From assembly GCA_036365455.1 (NCBI GenBank), contig JAWQUS010000007.1, positions 21,778,001 through 21,842,000 of the forward strand: a stretch of DNA of 64,000 bases. The letters are read 5' to 3'. Both the position numbers and the translations under genes were made by a program. Below are positions 11,133-29,448 of this stretch, one piece after another (the first letter of the stretch is position 1; each line of letters opens with the position of its first letter). Under the pieces are notes generated by a model. The model saw only the letters and a list, made by a program, of their open reading frames with translations, was not told where the DNA came from and did no database searches. Source of the stretch: Macrosoma leucophasiata (taxonomy: Eukaryota > Arthropoda > Insecta > Lepidoptera > Hedylidae).

Positions 11133-11435
11133 TGGCAAACAAGCATGCAGTTTACTGCAGCCTATAGACACTTACACAAAGACCAGTCAAAATGCATATG
11201 CGTTGCCACCCCTGAGACCTTAGTTGATATGTCTCTGTGTTAATGTTACGGGGCCGTATATTACCATCTTACCGGAACACGATAGTGCTGAACACTACCG
11301 GTAGACGAGGCACGAGAGGTTTGTCAGAACCGGGATGTCTGGCGCTCTACACTCTCTGCCTACCCCGTTAGGGACCTGGCGTGAAGATACATACATACAT
11401 ACATACTACCGTTTAGCGGCAGATAAGTGATAAAA
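11133..11435 (-). repeat. Family A, split by a LINE copy
   Basis: Halves 11133-11300 and 11405-11435 are separated by the LINE at 11301-11404. Confidence 0.78.
11301..11404 (+). mobile_element. CATA-tailed LINE, ~100 bp 5'-truncated copy inside family A
   Basis: Only the last codons (DEAREVCQNRDVWRS) and the 3' end with (CATA)n remain. ACTACCG at 11294-11300 and 11405-11411 is duplicated, and joining the flanks restores the family A sequence. Confidence 0.85.
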
Positions 11436-11573
11436 CCGTCATTGCGATCGCCAATCTTTAAGCCAGGTGAGGAGATTCTGGCATATTCTCCCCCAATTCC
11501 CCAATATGTTAGGAATATTGTAAGCATCTTAGGAGAATGCTTTGATACAGGATTTTCATATTAAATAAAATTT

Positions 11574-11710
11574 AACCGATTGTATACACAAGAAATATTT
11601 CAATTCCTTCATAGAAGAAAAAGAAAAATCTATTCGTCATAAACATAGTCATTCACTCAGCAGAGTTCCAAGGGCAGGCACTACTGAGAAGAACTCCGCT
11701 ACTGAACAAA
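11574..11710 (-). mobile_element. LINE 3' UTR fragment related to 15.3 kb
   Basis: Shares the AAGAAAAA, CAGAGTTCCAAG and ACTGAGAAGAACTCCGCTAC blocks with 15270-15382 in the same order. No coding sequence remains. The TA MITE at 11712 adjoins it. Confidence 0.5.
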
Positions 11711-11712
11711 CT

Positions 11713-11847
11713 TACGGCCAAATACTCAAACGTCACTTAAATCTAAGTGGGACTTAAAAGTCTTCTGTCTTTATAAAACACGTTCAAACGATAGAGATAG
11801 CGCACATTTGAGGGTTGCTTAAAATTGAGTGACGTTTGAGTATTCAG
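11713..11847. mobile_element. Small palindromic MITE
   Basis: About 135 bp with inverted ends (CGGCCAAATACTCAAACGTC / GTGACGTTTGAGTATTCAGCC). Interior almost identical to 35219-35355. Confidence 0.8.
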
Positions 11848-11972
11848 CCCTCAGAGTGTTGCTCTTTTAGTCAAACCATAAAAAGGCGGTAGTGTATATC
11901 CAGAAGAGACAGCAATAACAGGGTACCCAACAGTACCCAACAGTGACCCAACAGTACCAGTAGTAAGTTTTT

Positions 11973-12197
11973 ATATCCTTGCCGCTAAATGGTAGTGTTC
12001 AGCACTATCGTGTTCCGGTCAGGTGGTAATGTACGGCCCTGTAATTTCCGGCACAGAGGCATATCACGTTAGGCCTCAGGAGTGGTAACGCATCTGCATT
12101 TTGACTTTGGTCTTTGTGTAAGTGTCTATAGGCTGCAGTCATCACTTAACATCAATGTGAACTGCGTGCTTGTTTGCCACTTCCATAATATAAAAAA
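11973..12197 (+). repeat. Family A, nearly full
   Basis: From CTTGCCGCTAAATGGTAGTG to CTTCCATAATATAAAAAAA; lacks the first ~60 bp. Confidence 0.82.
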
Positions 12198-12424
12198 AAG
12201 TACCACACCACACGCTAGGCACTGCAAGATACACATACAAACCGATTAACCTTTGTCCGCAGCAGAATAACATTACCATAAAATATCTGAATACTTCCCC
12301 GTACAGGATTTGTTCAAGATTAAACTGATGATTGATGCATTTATGAATAAATATATTTGTATTTTAGTTTATACAACCGTAAGTAGACGGGATCTTGTTT
12401 TGAAAAGTCTTAAAGGGTCCTTTT

Positions 12425-12540
12425 TATTGAAATAAAACTAATTTTTGGTTATTAAAAATAGAACCTGACGTTTCGGTCGCTTTTCAGCTTCCGTGGTCTC
12501 GGACAGACTGAGGTGACATTTGTCTGAGAGCAGTTGGAAA
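12425..12540. repeat. Dispersed motif block, possibly retroelement-derived
   Basis: CCTGACGTTTCGGTCGCTTTTCAGCTTCCGTGG-type sequence also occurs at 18735-18840 and, reversed, at 55990-56075. No coding frame remains. Confidence 0.4.
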
Positions 12541-13003
12541 AATTATTATGTGCAGCTACCTCCATCTATTTCGCAAACGTCTTGCGTAGCGTTCAGGATT
12601 AATCAGGATTAACACAAAAGTTACTAATTGTATCTTGAGGTCTTACAGATTGTTGCGGTTGGGCTTTAATTCTACTGAGTATTGGATCCCATGTTGGTGA
12701 CAATCGCCAACCATCTTCTCTATTGAAATTTGGATATTTTAATCTCAATAGCCTCGCGAACCATTCATGGAATTGGTCTGTATTCTGTAGCGAGTATTCG
12801 AGTTTTCTCAAACCGAATATAATGAGTTAGTTTGTCCGCTATGTGATCACAGACTGCAGTCCCTGCTCTAGGGTTCCTTTTTATTTTTTTAAGGAAGTTC
12901 CTGACGACTCCATCCCTCTTAATTGGAGAAGAATTCTGCCGCTAGTGCAGTCAGTAAGTCGAACAATGGTGGTCAAACCATTCCTATAACAAGGTAAAAA
13001 TAA

Positions 13004-13290
13004 CAACTGGTGTTAGAGCTCTAGTGACGGAGCTCGCGGGCAAAGGCACCACCGCATTACCTAATATACTTGCAGCTAAATGGTAGTGTTCAGCACTATC
13101 GTGTTTCGGTCAGGTGGCAATGTACGGCCCTGTAATTTTCGGCACAGAGGCATAACACCTTAGGCCTAAGGAGTGCTAACGCAATCTGCATTTTGACCTA
13201 GGTCTTTGTGTGGGTGTCTATAGGCTGCAGTCATCACTTAACATCAATGTGAACTGCATACTTGTTTGCCACTTTCATAACATACAATAA
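13004..13290 (+). repeat. Family A, full length
   Basis: Starts ACTGGTGTTAGAGCTC and ends CTTTCATAACATACAATAAAA. Confidence 0.82.
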
Positions 13291-13364
13291 AATCACTCTG
13301 TCGTTTGCACGTGTATAGAGAGAGAGATAAAAGGGAATTTGACGTTTCAGTATTTGGCCGTAAG

Positions 13365-14502
13365 TGCCGTTACACAAATCCATATCAAACTAATCCCAAA
13401 AACAAATGCATTGCCAAAAACAAAAAACCGTCCGGTCAGTGGCGAACAATTTTCCTTATGGTTTTAATTAAGGCCGCACCGCTCCGCACTAACCTGCCGC
13501 CATTTTTGCACTCCCGTAACGCTCGTGCAGATTGATTAAAAGTCTATGACCCATGCTTTATATCCAGTTTCCATTGTCGCACGTCATTGTGGTCTTTGGT
13601 ATTAGGCACATGAATTTAGTAGTATGAGATTAGTAAGAAGAGTGGCTGAGTACCTACATGGAATGAAATATAACAAAAACTGGTATAATTTTTGAGTTTT
13701 TCATTTAAAAATAAATAAGTAGGTTAGGGTTGTCACAGTTTGTCTCCTCATTTTCTATTAATGAATCTTTTCTGATAAACTAAAGCCAAAACTTCACTGT
13801 TTTTAGAGGTAGTCAGTCCAACTGGACTATAAATATTTTGGGATCTTTTTTGTTTACATACACACACACACATACACATACAGATAAATTTTCCGGGAAA
13901 CATGAGTCACAACGTTTTCACACAGAGATATAACGTTTCTCTTTTTTTCAGTATCTTAGTGGCATATTATATGTTTTGATACGGACACTTCACACCACAC
14001 GAGCATACAATTGCAGTATTGCCGCACAAGTTTTGTCTTATCTAGCAAAAAAATATTACCCGCAGAATCAAATGCCCGCGTAAGGAAAAGGATAATTTAT
14101 GTGGTATTTTTCAATGGTATGGTTCAGTCCATTGACGTTATATTTTGGGACATTTAAAACATTTCCATAATCATGACGTCCGGCAGCGAAAACGTGCACA
14201 ACCCTTGTAGCGCTCAAGCATCTAATTTATGGTTGAGGTGAGCTCCCGGCCCGATAGTTAATGCTGGACGCTAATTCCGGCGGACACGGTAAATTCTGGT
14301 GCCGTGCCATTGCTCTAGTTCACTGACCGTTTATAAACAACGTTAGTGCGGCTTGTCAATGTTTTTTGTGCACGTTGCAATTTGGGCTATATTGAAAAGT
14401 TGTTGTTTTATGTGATGATCACTGAGGACTATCACAAATGTAGAATTTTTGATACAGTTATTAAACCTTTATGTTATTAGCTACACGCTTATTCGACGCT
14501 CG
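13365..14502. other. Unannotated sequence
   Basis: A short CACA run near 13858-13875 is the only structure noticed. No exon-like frame. Confidence 0.4.
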
Positions 14503-14730
14503 GTCGGGGCTTTGGTAGCCTAGTGGTAAAACGATAGTTACCAATGCAGAGTTCGCAGGTTGAAATCCAACCCAAATTCAAATTATTCTTCGATTTTTGA
14601 AGTCAATTTTCTTTACCCACGCTTAACTTGGGGAATAAGCTGGTGGATGCGTGACGAGAGCGTTACGAAAAGTGTTATCGGACGAGGCAAACGGAAGTTG
14701 AGAGAGATATAAGTCAGTGTACATAGAGAG
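14503..14730 (+). mobile_element. tRNA-like SINE
   Basis: GGTAGCCTAGTGGTAAAACG resembles an A box and GCAGGTTGAAATCCAACCC a T-arm, followed by an unrelated body of about 150 bp. Family not otherwise seen here. Confidence 0.5.
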
Positions 14731-14978
14731 GGATGGAAGCTCATGAAGTTTAACTTCAGTCGTGTGGTTAAAAGGATATTCGTTATTTTTTCTATTATTG
14801 AATTTTTTTGCGAAAAATAAGTATAATATATATTTACCTACTTACTATGTACCTATGTCATTAATAATTCTGAGAGAGGATTGTTGAGATCTTTGTTTTC
14901 ATTAAAAAATCTATTTATTTACTTAATACTTTATTTCCATAATATATGTGGCAATAAAGTATTAAAATTAAATTTAAA

Positions 14979-15055
14979 AAGGCATGCTCCGATGGTTCGG
15001 GCATACAGAAAAAATGTCGAATGAGCGAATGACTAAATAGATATACCTACAATGG
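14979..15055 (+). mobile_element. CATA-tailed LINE, internal fragment
   Basis: Matches the MLRWFGHIERMSNERM coding block of the 27.4 kb copy but lacks the 3' end; it abuts the GAATA run of a different element. Confidence 0.65.
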
Positions 15056-15390
15056 GAATAGAATAGAATAGAATAGAATAGAAAATATTTTTATTTCGAA
15101 TAGATCTTTACAGATACTTTCAAAACGTCAATAAATTATAAACTACCTAGAGCGAATAACCATTACATATAGTAAAAGCAAAATCATATATTAATAGTAA
15201 ATTAAAAATTTAAATTTAAATTATTTGGTTAAAACATAATAATCATAAATTTTTTCAATTCCTTCAATGATAATAAATGAAGAAAAAGAAAAACTTATTC
15301 GTCAAGATCAATGTTATTCACTTAGCAGAGTTCCAAGTGCAGTCACTACTGAGAAGAACTCCGCTACCCAACAAACTCAGTAAGAGCTCT
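15056..15390 (-). mobile_element. LINE 3' UTR with (ATTCT)n tail
   Basis: A GAATA pentanucleotide run at 15056-15082 followed by AT-rich sequence. The stretch 15297-15382 closely matches 11633-11710. Read on the minus strand this is a LINE 3' end with a microsatellite tail; it may belong to the decayed RT just upstream in that sense (15757-17730), which is inference. Confidence 0.5.
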
Positions 15391-15756
15391 TTTAAATGAG
15401 AGCTTAAATCTAGTACAGATTATCGTGAAAAATCAAATAATGTCAACGTCCATAGCATAGATGCAAATAAACTGCTATCTACTAAATGTGATGTAGCCCC
15501 TGCAAACCAGAACAGACCAGTCCCCACCAACAGCACCCGTTCACGAGTATGACGCATGTGACAGCGACCATTTTAGAGGGAAGTGAGCAACCCGCCACAC
15601 GACGCCGCCAAAGGCAAAGACATTTAAGCGTGCATGACTGTTCCGGATATGCATACGGCAAAATAAAAGATGGAATTCATTTTCAGCCAGGGTATTCACA
15701 TTATTCAACCCTTAACAATAGTAGATACTAATTACTGAATACACGAAATCACAGGA

Positions 15757-17730
15757 TCATGAAATAGCCTGGCAGCGATCGCTATAATCCCAAGACGTAT
15801 TATCATTAAGATAATCACTGGTCTTATAGTAATTACATTTATATAAACGTTCTTTCATTACTTTCTTAAATTTATTGATCGATAGACTTTGAACGTTTTT
15901 GGGGATTTGATTAAAGAACCGTATACATTGACCTCTAAAAGAATTACTGACCCTATTCAGCCGCGTTGCATGCATGGACAACTTGTATTTGTTCCTAGTA
16001 TGTATACTGTGATTGTTACCTATTGTAGGAAACTCATTAATGTTTTTACGGACATATAATACATTTTCATAAATGTATTGCGAAGCTACAGTCAGAATAT
16101 TTATTTCTTTAAATTTATCTCTAAGAGATACCCTCGGACTCAACCCGTAGATAGCCCGGACAGCTCTCTTTTGCAGTACAAAAATAGTGTTGACGTCGGC
16201 GGAATTTCCCCATAGCAAAATGCCATAGGACATTATACTGTGAAAATAACTAAAATAAACAAGGCGAGCCGTCTCGACGTCTGTTAATAGTCTAATCTTT
16301 TTCACAGCAAATGCTGCCGAGCTAAGTCTATTAGCTAATTTGGCAATATGGGGACCCCATTGCAATTTAGCATCCACGGTAATGCCCAGAAATACCGTGG
16401 ACTCTACGATCTCCAATACTTCCTCATTTATCTTAACATTGGTTTCAACCTGTTTTACGTTAGGAGTAGTAAATTTAATACATTTTGTCTTACTGCTATT
16501 TAACGAAAGGTTATTGGCGCTAAACCAATGTACTATATTAGAGAGAGTATTGTTTACACAGTCAAAATCTACCTCCTGTCTTTTAATTTTATTTTGAACA
16601 CTAAAGAAGTATCATCAGCAAACAATACCATCTCTTGGCCATCATTGATAATGTAGGGTAAGTCATTAATATAGACTAAGAAAAGAAATGGCCCTAAAAT
16701 AGAGCCCTGTGGGACCCCCATATCCATTGAAGTCCCGGGAGATCTTGTCCCATTTACATCAACACACATATTTCTATTGTTTAAATATGAAGTCATAAGC
16801 TCGAGAGCGGTATCTCGAAGGCCGTAGTGATATAACTTTCTGACCAATGTTTCATGCTGAACGCAATCAAATGCTTTAGATAAGTCACAGAATACCCCTA
16901 GTGCATTATGTGATTTTTCCCAAGCTTCAAAAATGTGTTTGACAAGTTCAACACGAACGACCCCTAGTAAATCCAAACTGTCGACAATGTAAAAGTTTAT
17001 GATGGTTAAAGTGTGCAAGTAGTTGAATTAAAATAAGTTTTTCAAAAATTTTACTTAAGACAGGTAGTACAGAAATTGGTCTAAAATTTGTGGGGTCACT
17101 TGTACTACCAGATTTAAAAAGAGGAATCACTTTACTATGTTTCATTAAGTCAGGAAATATACCACTTACAATACTATTATTAAACATTGCCGCTAGGTAA
17201 GGTGCAATCACATCCATTATTTCATATGCAACTTTTACAGATAAGCCCCATAAATCAGTTGTGTTCTTAATATTAATAGACTTCAAGGCATGTATAACAT
17301 CCGCAGTATTAACTAACTTATAATTAAATATAGTTTTACTTTGATGTACATTTTTTTTCAATAATGATTCGGCGACGGTAGGCGATGAAATGAGGTCTCC
17401 AGTCAAAGAAACTGGAATATTAGCAAAGAATGTTTCAAATACTAAAGCAACTTCTTCGTCAGTAGTAACATGTTTATTGTCAATTATTAATTTAAAATCA
17501 GAGTTGCGTTCAGCTTGTTTCCCAGTTTCACTATTAATTACATTCCAAGTCGCTTTAATTTAGTTATTTGAATTTTTAATTTTATTTTTAATGTGAAGTG
17601 CCTTGGCTGCAAAACACACTTTCTTGAATATTTTCGAATATAATTTAACATGATTTTTAAACGAATTTGTGTGATTATGTGACTTTTCTCCATACAGGTC
17701 ATACAATCTATCCATACAGGTCATATAATA
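15757..17730 (-). pseudogene. Decayed LINE reverse transcriptase with frameshifts
   Basis: Minus-strand RT in three frames. 17720-17019 carries the fingers (NTTDLWGLS, FRPISVLPVLSKIFEKLI, QFGFTRG). 17018-16590 carries motif A (GVFCDLSKAFDCV), motif B (GVPQGSILGPFLFLVYINDL) and motif C FADD at 16622-16611. 16570-15757 carries the thumb and C-terminus (VFLGITVDAKLQWGPHI, ending SWDYSDRC). Frame changes fall near 17015 and 16590, and a stop interrupts the 5' part near 17560. The 5' end is cut near 17730, where a fragment of another LINE begins. It encoded the polymerase of a Jockey/CR1-type element distinct from the copy at 41.6 kb; no longer translatable. Confidence 0.82.
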
Positions 17731-17737
17731 AGAATGG

Positions 17738-17945
17738 TTAAGACGCTCAGGAAAACCAAGATCTGCCATGACCCAGTAGGTCGAGTACTGTCTGATAATG
17801 GGGTCAACAGTCTTAGGAATCAGCGTGCATGCATGAGGAGAATGATGAATGTAGATGAGGCACGGGAGGCGTGTCAGGACCAGAATATCTGGCGCTCCAC
17901 ACTCTCTACATACTCCGTTAGGTACCTGGCGGGAATAAACATACA
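17738..17945 (+). mobile_element. CATA-tailed LINE, 5'-truncated copy
   Basis: Matches the block from GRPRLTYHDQIGRVL to YPVRDLA, ending GGCGGGAATAAACATAC. It forms the boundary of the decayed LINE at 15.8-17.7 kb, so it may have inserted into it. No clear TSD was seen. Confidence 0.7.
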
Positions 17946-20375
17946 AAGATATTATATACAGGTATATAATAACTTTAACAAACATGACATTGACGAATGA
18001 TAACTTAATGATAAAAGCGCTCTTTTCCAGTTAACCACCGGGGACTTAAAGGAGAAAAAAAATTGTGGTTCAAAAACAAAATCTATAGGTTGGAGCCTTT
18101 ACTAATGTAGTCTTCGCTTGTTCACGATTTTTGCGGAATTATAAAAACGTCTCGGTACATTTCACCGTATTTCAACCAACGAAAAGATATGTGTGTATGA
18201 TATGTCCAACAAATAAAAAGATAATTCCAAATAAACAATGAAACAGTCTGGACAACGTCGCGCCGACAAGGATTGTGTATGACGTATGGTCGGGAAAAAC
18301 CACCGCTAATACACTTGCCCACTGTCTTAGCGAGCACGCGTTTCTTATATGTAGGGCCATGAAGCAGGCAATATTCAGAAATACCAATTTAGTAATTTGT
18401 ACTGTTCACTGAAGTTCACCAGAGGAGAGATAGAAATGGTGTGTATGTAGAGTTTAATTTATAGGCTTCTGTTATTTACTTCGACCTTCAATGTGAACTG
18501 TCTTTTTTATTGCCATTTTTAAGGCATAAACATATGTTGTTGTTATTGCGGAATTATCGACATACATTCTGTTGCATTGAAAATGAAAGACAGAAAGACT
18601 ATAGTATACTTTTATTTTAGCATCCAAAACTTTGTCTCAATTGTCAGAAAACCTACTTACGATAGCGTGTAGGTCCTCTAAAAGACAGACACAAAAACAA
18701 TATTCACGCATTTATCTCGCATATTTAAAAATGAAACTAATTATTCCGGTCGCTTTTCAGCTTCCCTGGACCACGGATGTATTTTTTGTTGTCTGTCGCG
18801 ACCACAAAAGCTAAAAAAACAACTAAAACGTCAGGTTAATTTATTAAAAATTTTATATAAGTGCGTAGAATTTGTTTTATCTTTGAATCAAAATCCACGC
18901 AATCGCTTATTTAGTGGCCTGATCCAAAGATCTACGGGACACTATTAAGGTACATCACCATTTGTCAGCGTCAACGTATCATTTAGATGATACCTTACAG
19001 ATGGTGGCGACAGTCGGGCGATTATGCTGACAGATCCAATCGAGTGAGTGGACACTATGACTATATTTCATTGGCTGATGGAATTATTACCTTGTTTCGG
19101 ATGAAATAGATTTTAGTGGCATAAAAAACTTTGTAGGTCCGCTATGGATGAACGAGTCAAGCTGATTAGCAAATTCAAAACGACAATATTTGAAGATTGA
19201 TTGTTGGTTCCTTTCACTTGTGCAGAAGTTTAATATAGAGCCTTAAGAATACATTCACTTTATTTTTTATGTCATGAAGTGGGTAAAAAGCATAGTTACC
19301 TTTGTTGTTACAGTTCACATTGATGATAAGTGAATACTGTAGCCTATTACCATTTACATAAAACTAGAGATTTACATGTAGATGCGTTAACTTAGATTTT
19401 TTTTTATACTTACACTCACAGCCCCACATTAAGTATAAAAATGGTATGGTAGTTGAAATCTCATATTTTTATGTAAATGTCTATAGACACAGCATTCACT
19501 AACCATCAATATAAATTGTATGTTTGTTTGCTTCGTTTGTTTCCATTTATTTTATTTTGTTTGCTTATGTCCCCGTGCTGTCTGTCTAAATAAATAGTTT
19601 CTTTTTCCTTCTTTCTTTCCTGACATTAAAATAAATCTACGTTTTTATGTATACTTGCTGTTGCCCGCAGCTTCGCGCGCGTCGATGTCGTTTCATAAAC
19701 AATTAAAATTTTACGATCCCGTGGAAATGTTCTAATCAAATTTCCCGTCGAGTACCTACTACCTATCTGGAGTACTAATAGTATTATTATTCACGTCTAT
19801 GACTTTAAATCTCTATTCCATTTTAACCCCTTATATATAAAAGTTAAGAGGCAATTTTGACAAAATACTGAAGAACGTTTTTTTTTAAACCTAACAGAAA
19901 GAATCACTTTTCAAGTCCTTAACTTGGAAACTACCAAAAATAATGATGCACGACATATTGCTTGTTTTAACTTTCTACCTTGAAAATTGTGGAATGCTTC
20001 ATACACATTTACAATATAATATAATATAAGGGAAATATAAGGAAACAAAATATTTTTTGAATTATGACCTTGTTTCGGGTATTCTCTTGCCTATGTCACT
20101 CTCCACCTCTTAAAATATCTCTAGTCTCTACATAAGAAAATCACACCTATCCGTTGCTCCGTTTTGACGTGAACGACGGACAAACAAACACACTTTCACA
20201 TTAAGAATATTAATTAGTAATTAGTAAATTAGTATTAGTATGGATAGACATGAATGTCACTAAGCAGGATCCTACAAGAACCTGAAGTTGCAATATATAA
20301 AAAAAAATTTTAGGACAAAATTCAAGTTGTATTTCAACAATAAGGTACCTATAGGTATACAATTGGACAGATTTT
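17946..20375. other. Mostly unannotated sequence downstream of the protease gene
   Basis: Holds diverged family A tails (18460-18520, 19265-19385, 19490-19530), a Helitron-end-like GTTGCCCGCAGCTTCGCGC block at 19671, and no coding. No AATAAA in the gene's sense was seen in the first 200 bp after its stop. Confidence 0.4.
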
Positions 20376-26483
<6,108 letters not shown>

Positions 26484-26530
26484 CTAACTTGTATACGTTA
26501 CACTTTTGATTTATTTGTCGGAAGAGAGTC

Positions 26531-26539
26531 CCTTATATA
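26531..26539 (-). promoter_or_regulatory. Putative TATA box of the cysteine protease gene
   Basis: Reading the minus strand, TATATAAGG lies about 60 bp before the ATG at 26471. With usual TATA spacing the transcript would start near 26505, leaving a 5' UTR of some 30-40 nt. The position and perfect TATA core are seen; promoter activity is inferred. Confidence 0.6.
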
Positions 26540-26814
26540 CCACATATTTATTTTTTGTATTTTAAAAATAATTGAGTTATTTGTTAGAAGTTTAGGATTA
26601 CTCAAATACCTGAAGGTGAAAGGAATGTATTAAAAATTTGTAGCATTTCACAGATAAATTTTATTGGTTTCTGGAATGTTTATTGTATTGCAATTTTTCA
26701 TGCAGGTGACAAATAAGTACTTACTTATATAAGTTACTTTTCTTCTATAATGATGGCAGCAAAGATACACGCACTTCACATCAATGGTAAGTAAATATGC
26801 AGCCTATACACATT

Positions 26815-27644
26815 TACGCAGATGATGCGGTAATTGTTAGCTCTACACCATCTGGGCTACAAGCACTAGTCACAGTCATGAAAGAGATTGTATGGAGAAA
26901 GGCTTACAATTGAATGTGGATAAAACTAAAGTATTAGTATTTGAAAGAGATGAACAGAGAACAAATGCAAGGGTAGTAGTAGATGATGCAGTGTTAGAAC
27001 AGGTTGATGAAATTGTATATCTTGGATGTGCTTTTAGCAAGGATGGTAGGTACACCACTGACATAGAAAGAAGAGTGCTTGCTGGGAATTGGGTGAATGG
27101 AGCGTTGGGTAAGCTACTAGAATCTAAACATCTCAGCCAGCGGGCTCGACTAGCCGTACATAATGCTGTACTTACTCCAACGCTTTTATATGGAAGCGAG
27201 AGCTGGGTATGCAGGAAAGAGCATGAAAGTAAGTTGAACGCGGTCGAGATGAGATCTTTGCGCAAGATCTGCGCTGTATCACTCACCGATCGCGTTCGTA
27301 ATGAAGATGTAAGAAAGAGGCTTTGTGTGAATGATAGTATCGGTGTAAAACTGAAAAAAGGCATGCTCCGATGGTTCGGGCATATAGAAAGAATGTCGAA
27401 TGAGCGAATGACTAAACAGATATACAATGCGAATATGGATGGTTGCAGAGGCCCAGGAAGACCAAGGCTGACCTACCATGACCAAATAGGTCGAGTTCTG
27501 TCTGATGGTGGGGTCAAAAGTCTTAAGAATCGGCGTGCATGTATGAAGAGAATGATGAAAGTAGACGAGGCACGAGAGGTTTGTCTGAACCGGGATATCT
27601 GGCGCTCTACACTCTCTGCCTACCCCGTTAGGGACCTGGCGTGA
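26815..27644 (+). pseudogene. C-terminal part of LINE reverse transcriptase (CATA-tailed family)
   Basis: YADD is coded at 26815-26826, partly from the TSD, followed by AVIVSSTPSGLQ. A frameshift near 26890 moves to the 250-codon frame 26892-27644 (LQLNVDKTKVLVFERD, YLGCAFSKDGRY, YGSESWVCRKEHESKL, MLRWFGHIERMSNERM, CRGPGRPRLTYHDQIGRVL, ending YPVRDLA). These are thumb and C-terminal motifs of insect non-LTR RTs; the palm before YADD is lost to 5' truncation. Fragments of the same protein occur at 10.6, 11.3, 15.0, 17.8, 34.4, 35.8, 46.2 and 48.1 kb. Confidence 0.82.
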
Positions 27645-27662
27645 AGATACATACATACATAC
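26818..27662 (+). mobile_element. CATA-tailed LINE, 5'-truncated copy with target-site duplication
   Basis: Longest copy of this LINE in the window. It starts at the RT YADD motif and ends GGCGTGAAGATAC followed by (ATAC)n. ATACACATTTAC flanks it at 26806-26817 and 27663-27674. It split a family A repeat, whose halves are 26745-26817 and 27663-27805. Confidence 0.88.
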
Positions 27663-28049
27663 ATACACATTTACAGAAGAACTAGAGGAAATATGTAAAT
27701 GCGTTGCCATCCCTGAGGGCTATATTGTTTTGCGTCTATCATAGTTATTACGGGGCCATACATAACCATCTAACCAGAACACGATAGTGTGCTGAACACT
27801 ATCATGAGGATGACCTAACCTATCTGTATTCCCTAAACCGTATCGCAAACAAATCTCGCCATGATTTTATTAAACCTGATTTTGGCCGCTGTAAAACAGC
27901 GAGGACCTATGTCAATCCCTTCTATAACATAAGATCCCTGGTGAAAAATAATTGCATGAGGTTAAAAAAAACCTATCTGTCTACTACATCAGTAGTGGTA
28001 GCTACGCCCTGGAGTGCTGTCACTGGGACTCTACAACAAGCAAAGTACC

Positions 28050-29081
28050 AATACAAGTTAAAATAAGGCGGCCAACCGTCCCGGATTCTGCGGGACCGTC
28101 TCATAATGCTGGATGTAATCCCGCATTTAAGAAAAATAGTCCCGCAAAACGTTGGATGCGTCCCGCATGTCCCGCATTCGATGTATTGACGTACCATGCC
28201 TATTTTTTTCAAGCTACTACATAACAACACAGTCATACTCATACATAAAACATACACTACACTACACCGCATGCAAACAACAGCGGAGCATCTACGTATA
28301 TCAACACGCATTGTGTGAATTCAATTGAAATTTGTTTGCGTGTGTGTGTATGTGATCAGTTTGTTCCATTTTGAATTCTTTAAAAAAGTGTCACTCTAAT
28401 GTGTTTTGATGTAATTTTGTTACGTATACTGACATAACTTCGTACTTCGCTTTCACCATGCCTTAGCTATCCACAAAAAGTCCCGCATCTGTTTTCAGAA
28501 AGTTGGCCTTAAGTTAGGTAAAATACTCATTTTACGGTAAAGAGTTTTAGAAATCACCTCATTGTAATTCTCTCTAATTGTCCATCAATTTATTGCTGGT
28601 CACAAGGGAAGAGTTATGTTTTCCGCGACTCTATGAAGGTGGATATGTATTTTTATACTCTGTCATTTATAAATGACTCGGAAGGTACCTACTCTATTTT
28701 CTGTACCTTCATTACTTGTCAAACGATCCCCTAAAACTCACAGCCCAAAGGAAAGCTTTTCAATTCAAATTTTCTGTGTGTATAACACATTCTTTTTTCC
28801 CCCTAACCCCTTTTTAGATGTAAATAGGCAGCATGTCTACTGCCGATTCTTTGTGTATTTTCTGTATAAACGCTTGTGTGTTTTTGTAGCGAAAGCTTTT
28901 TACAGACGAGTCATTGTTTTGAAACAATTTTGTTTTTGCCACAAAGTGTGTTCAGGCAACTGTACTTTGAGTTGTAAATTCCTCTGTGGATTAGATTTTG
29001 ATGAATTTAACACAGAGAATTTGAAAATTAATAACCCGTTGTAGCTGAATAATCAAACTAGGGTACAAAAAGTTCTGAAAA
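28050..29081. other. Possible decayed hAT-type element, then unannotated sequence
   Basis: GGCGGCCAACCGTCCCGGAT at 28063 and TTTCAGAAAGTTGGCCTTAA at 28494 look like diverged inverted ends, with repeated TCCCGCAT blocks between. The rest is plain AT-rich sequence. Confidence 0.3.
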
Positions 29082-29448
29082 TCTATACAAATATATAAAA
29101 TTGGAGTGTCTGTTTGTAATATGTATACTATACAAGGTACAAATACCAAAACAACATTTTTTACAATTTTTGTCTGTCTGTCTGTCTGTCTTTCTGTTTG
29201 GCAGGGCTAATCTTGATAACGGCTGGACCGATTTTGACCGGGACTTTCACTGGCAGATAGCTGATGTATTGAGGAGTAACTTAGGCTACTAATACTAGCG
29301 GCGCCCACGACTTCGTCCGGATAAATACTGAACAATCATAAATTCTTGTTTTTATATTATTTCGCATTAACACATGCTTGTGAAATATATTTTATTTTAA
29401 AGAAAAAATCATAAATTCTCACGCGGACGATGTTGCGGGCACAACTAG
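29082..29448 (+). mobile_element. Helitron-like element with nested SINE D fragment
   Basis: TC start at 29082 after A, CTAG end at 29445-29448 before T. The interior AAAATTGGAGTGTCTGTTT and CGGCTGGACCGATTTTGAC recur at 33.9 and 39.1 kb. A 60 bp SINE D tail interrupts it at 29347. Confidence 0.72.
29347..29406 (-). mobile_element. SINE D solo tail inserted in a Helitron
   Basis: Only the 3' 60 bp of SINE D, flanked by AATCATAAATTCT at 29334-29346 and 29407-29419. Confidence 0.82.

Larger units (their letters stand above)
26745..27805 (-). repeat. Family A, split by the 845 bp LINE copy
   Basis: Tail half 26745-26817 and 5' half 27663-27805 are joined across the TSD of the LINE at 26818-27662. 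Confidence 0.75.

Noticed and set aside
28063..28513. hAT element with 8 bp TSD
   Set aside because: The inverted ends are imperfect and no exact duplication could be found; left as a tentative note only.
28673..29044. 123-codon plus-strand frame rich in Cys and Phe
   Set aside because: No motif, no splice context and composition as expected from T-rich DNA; likely chance.
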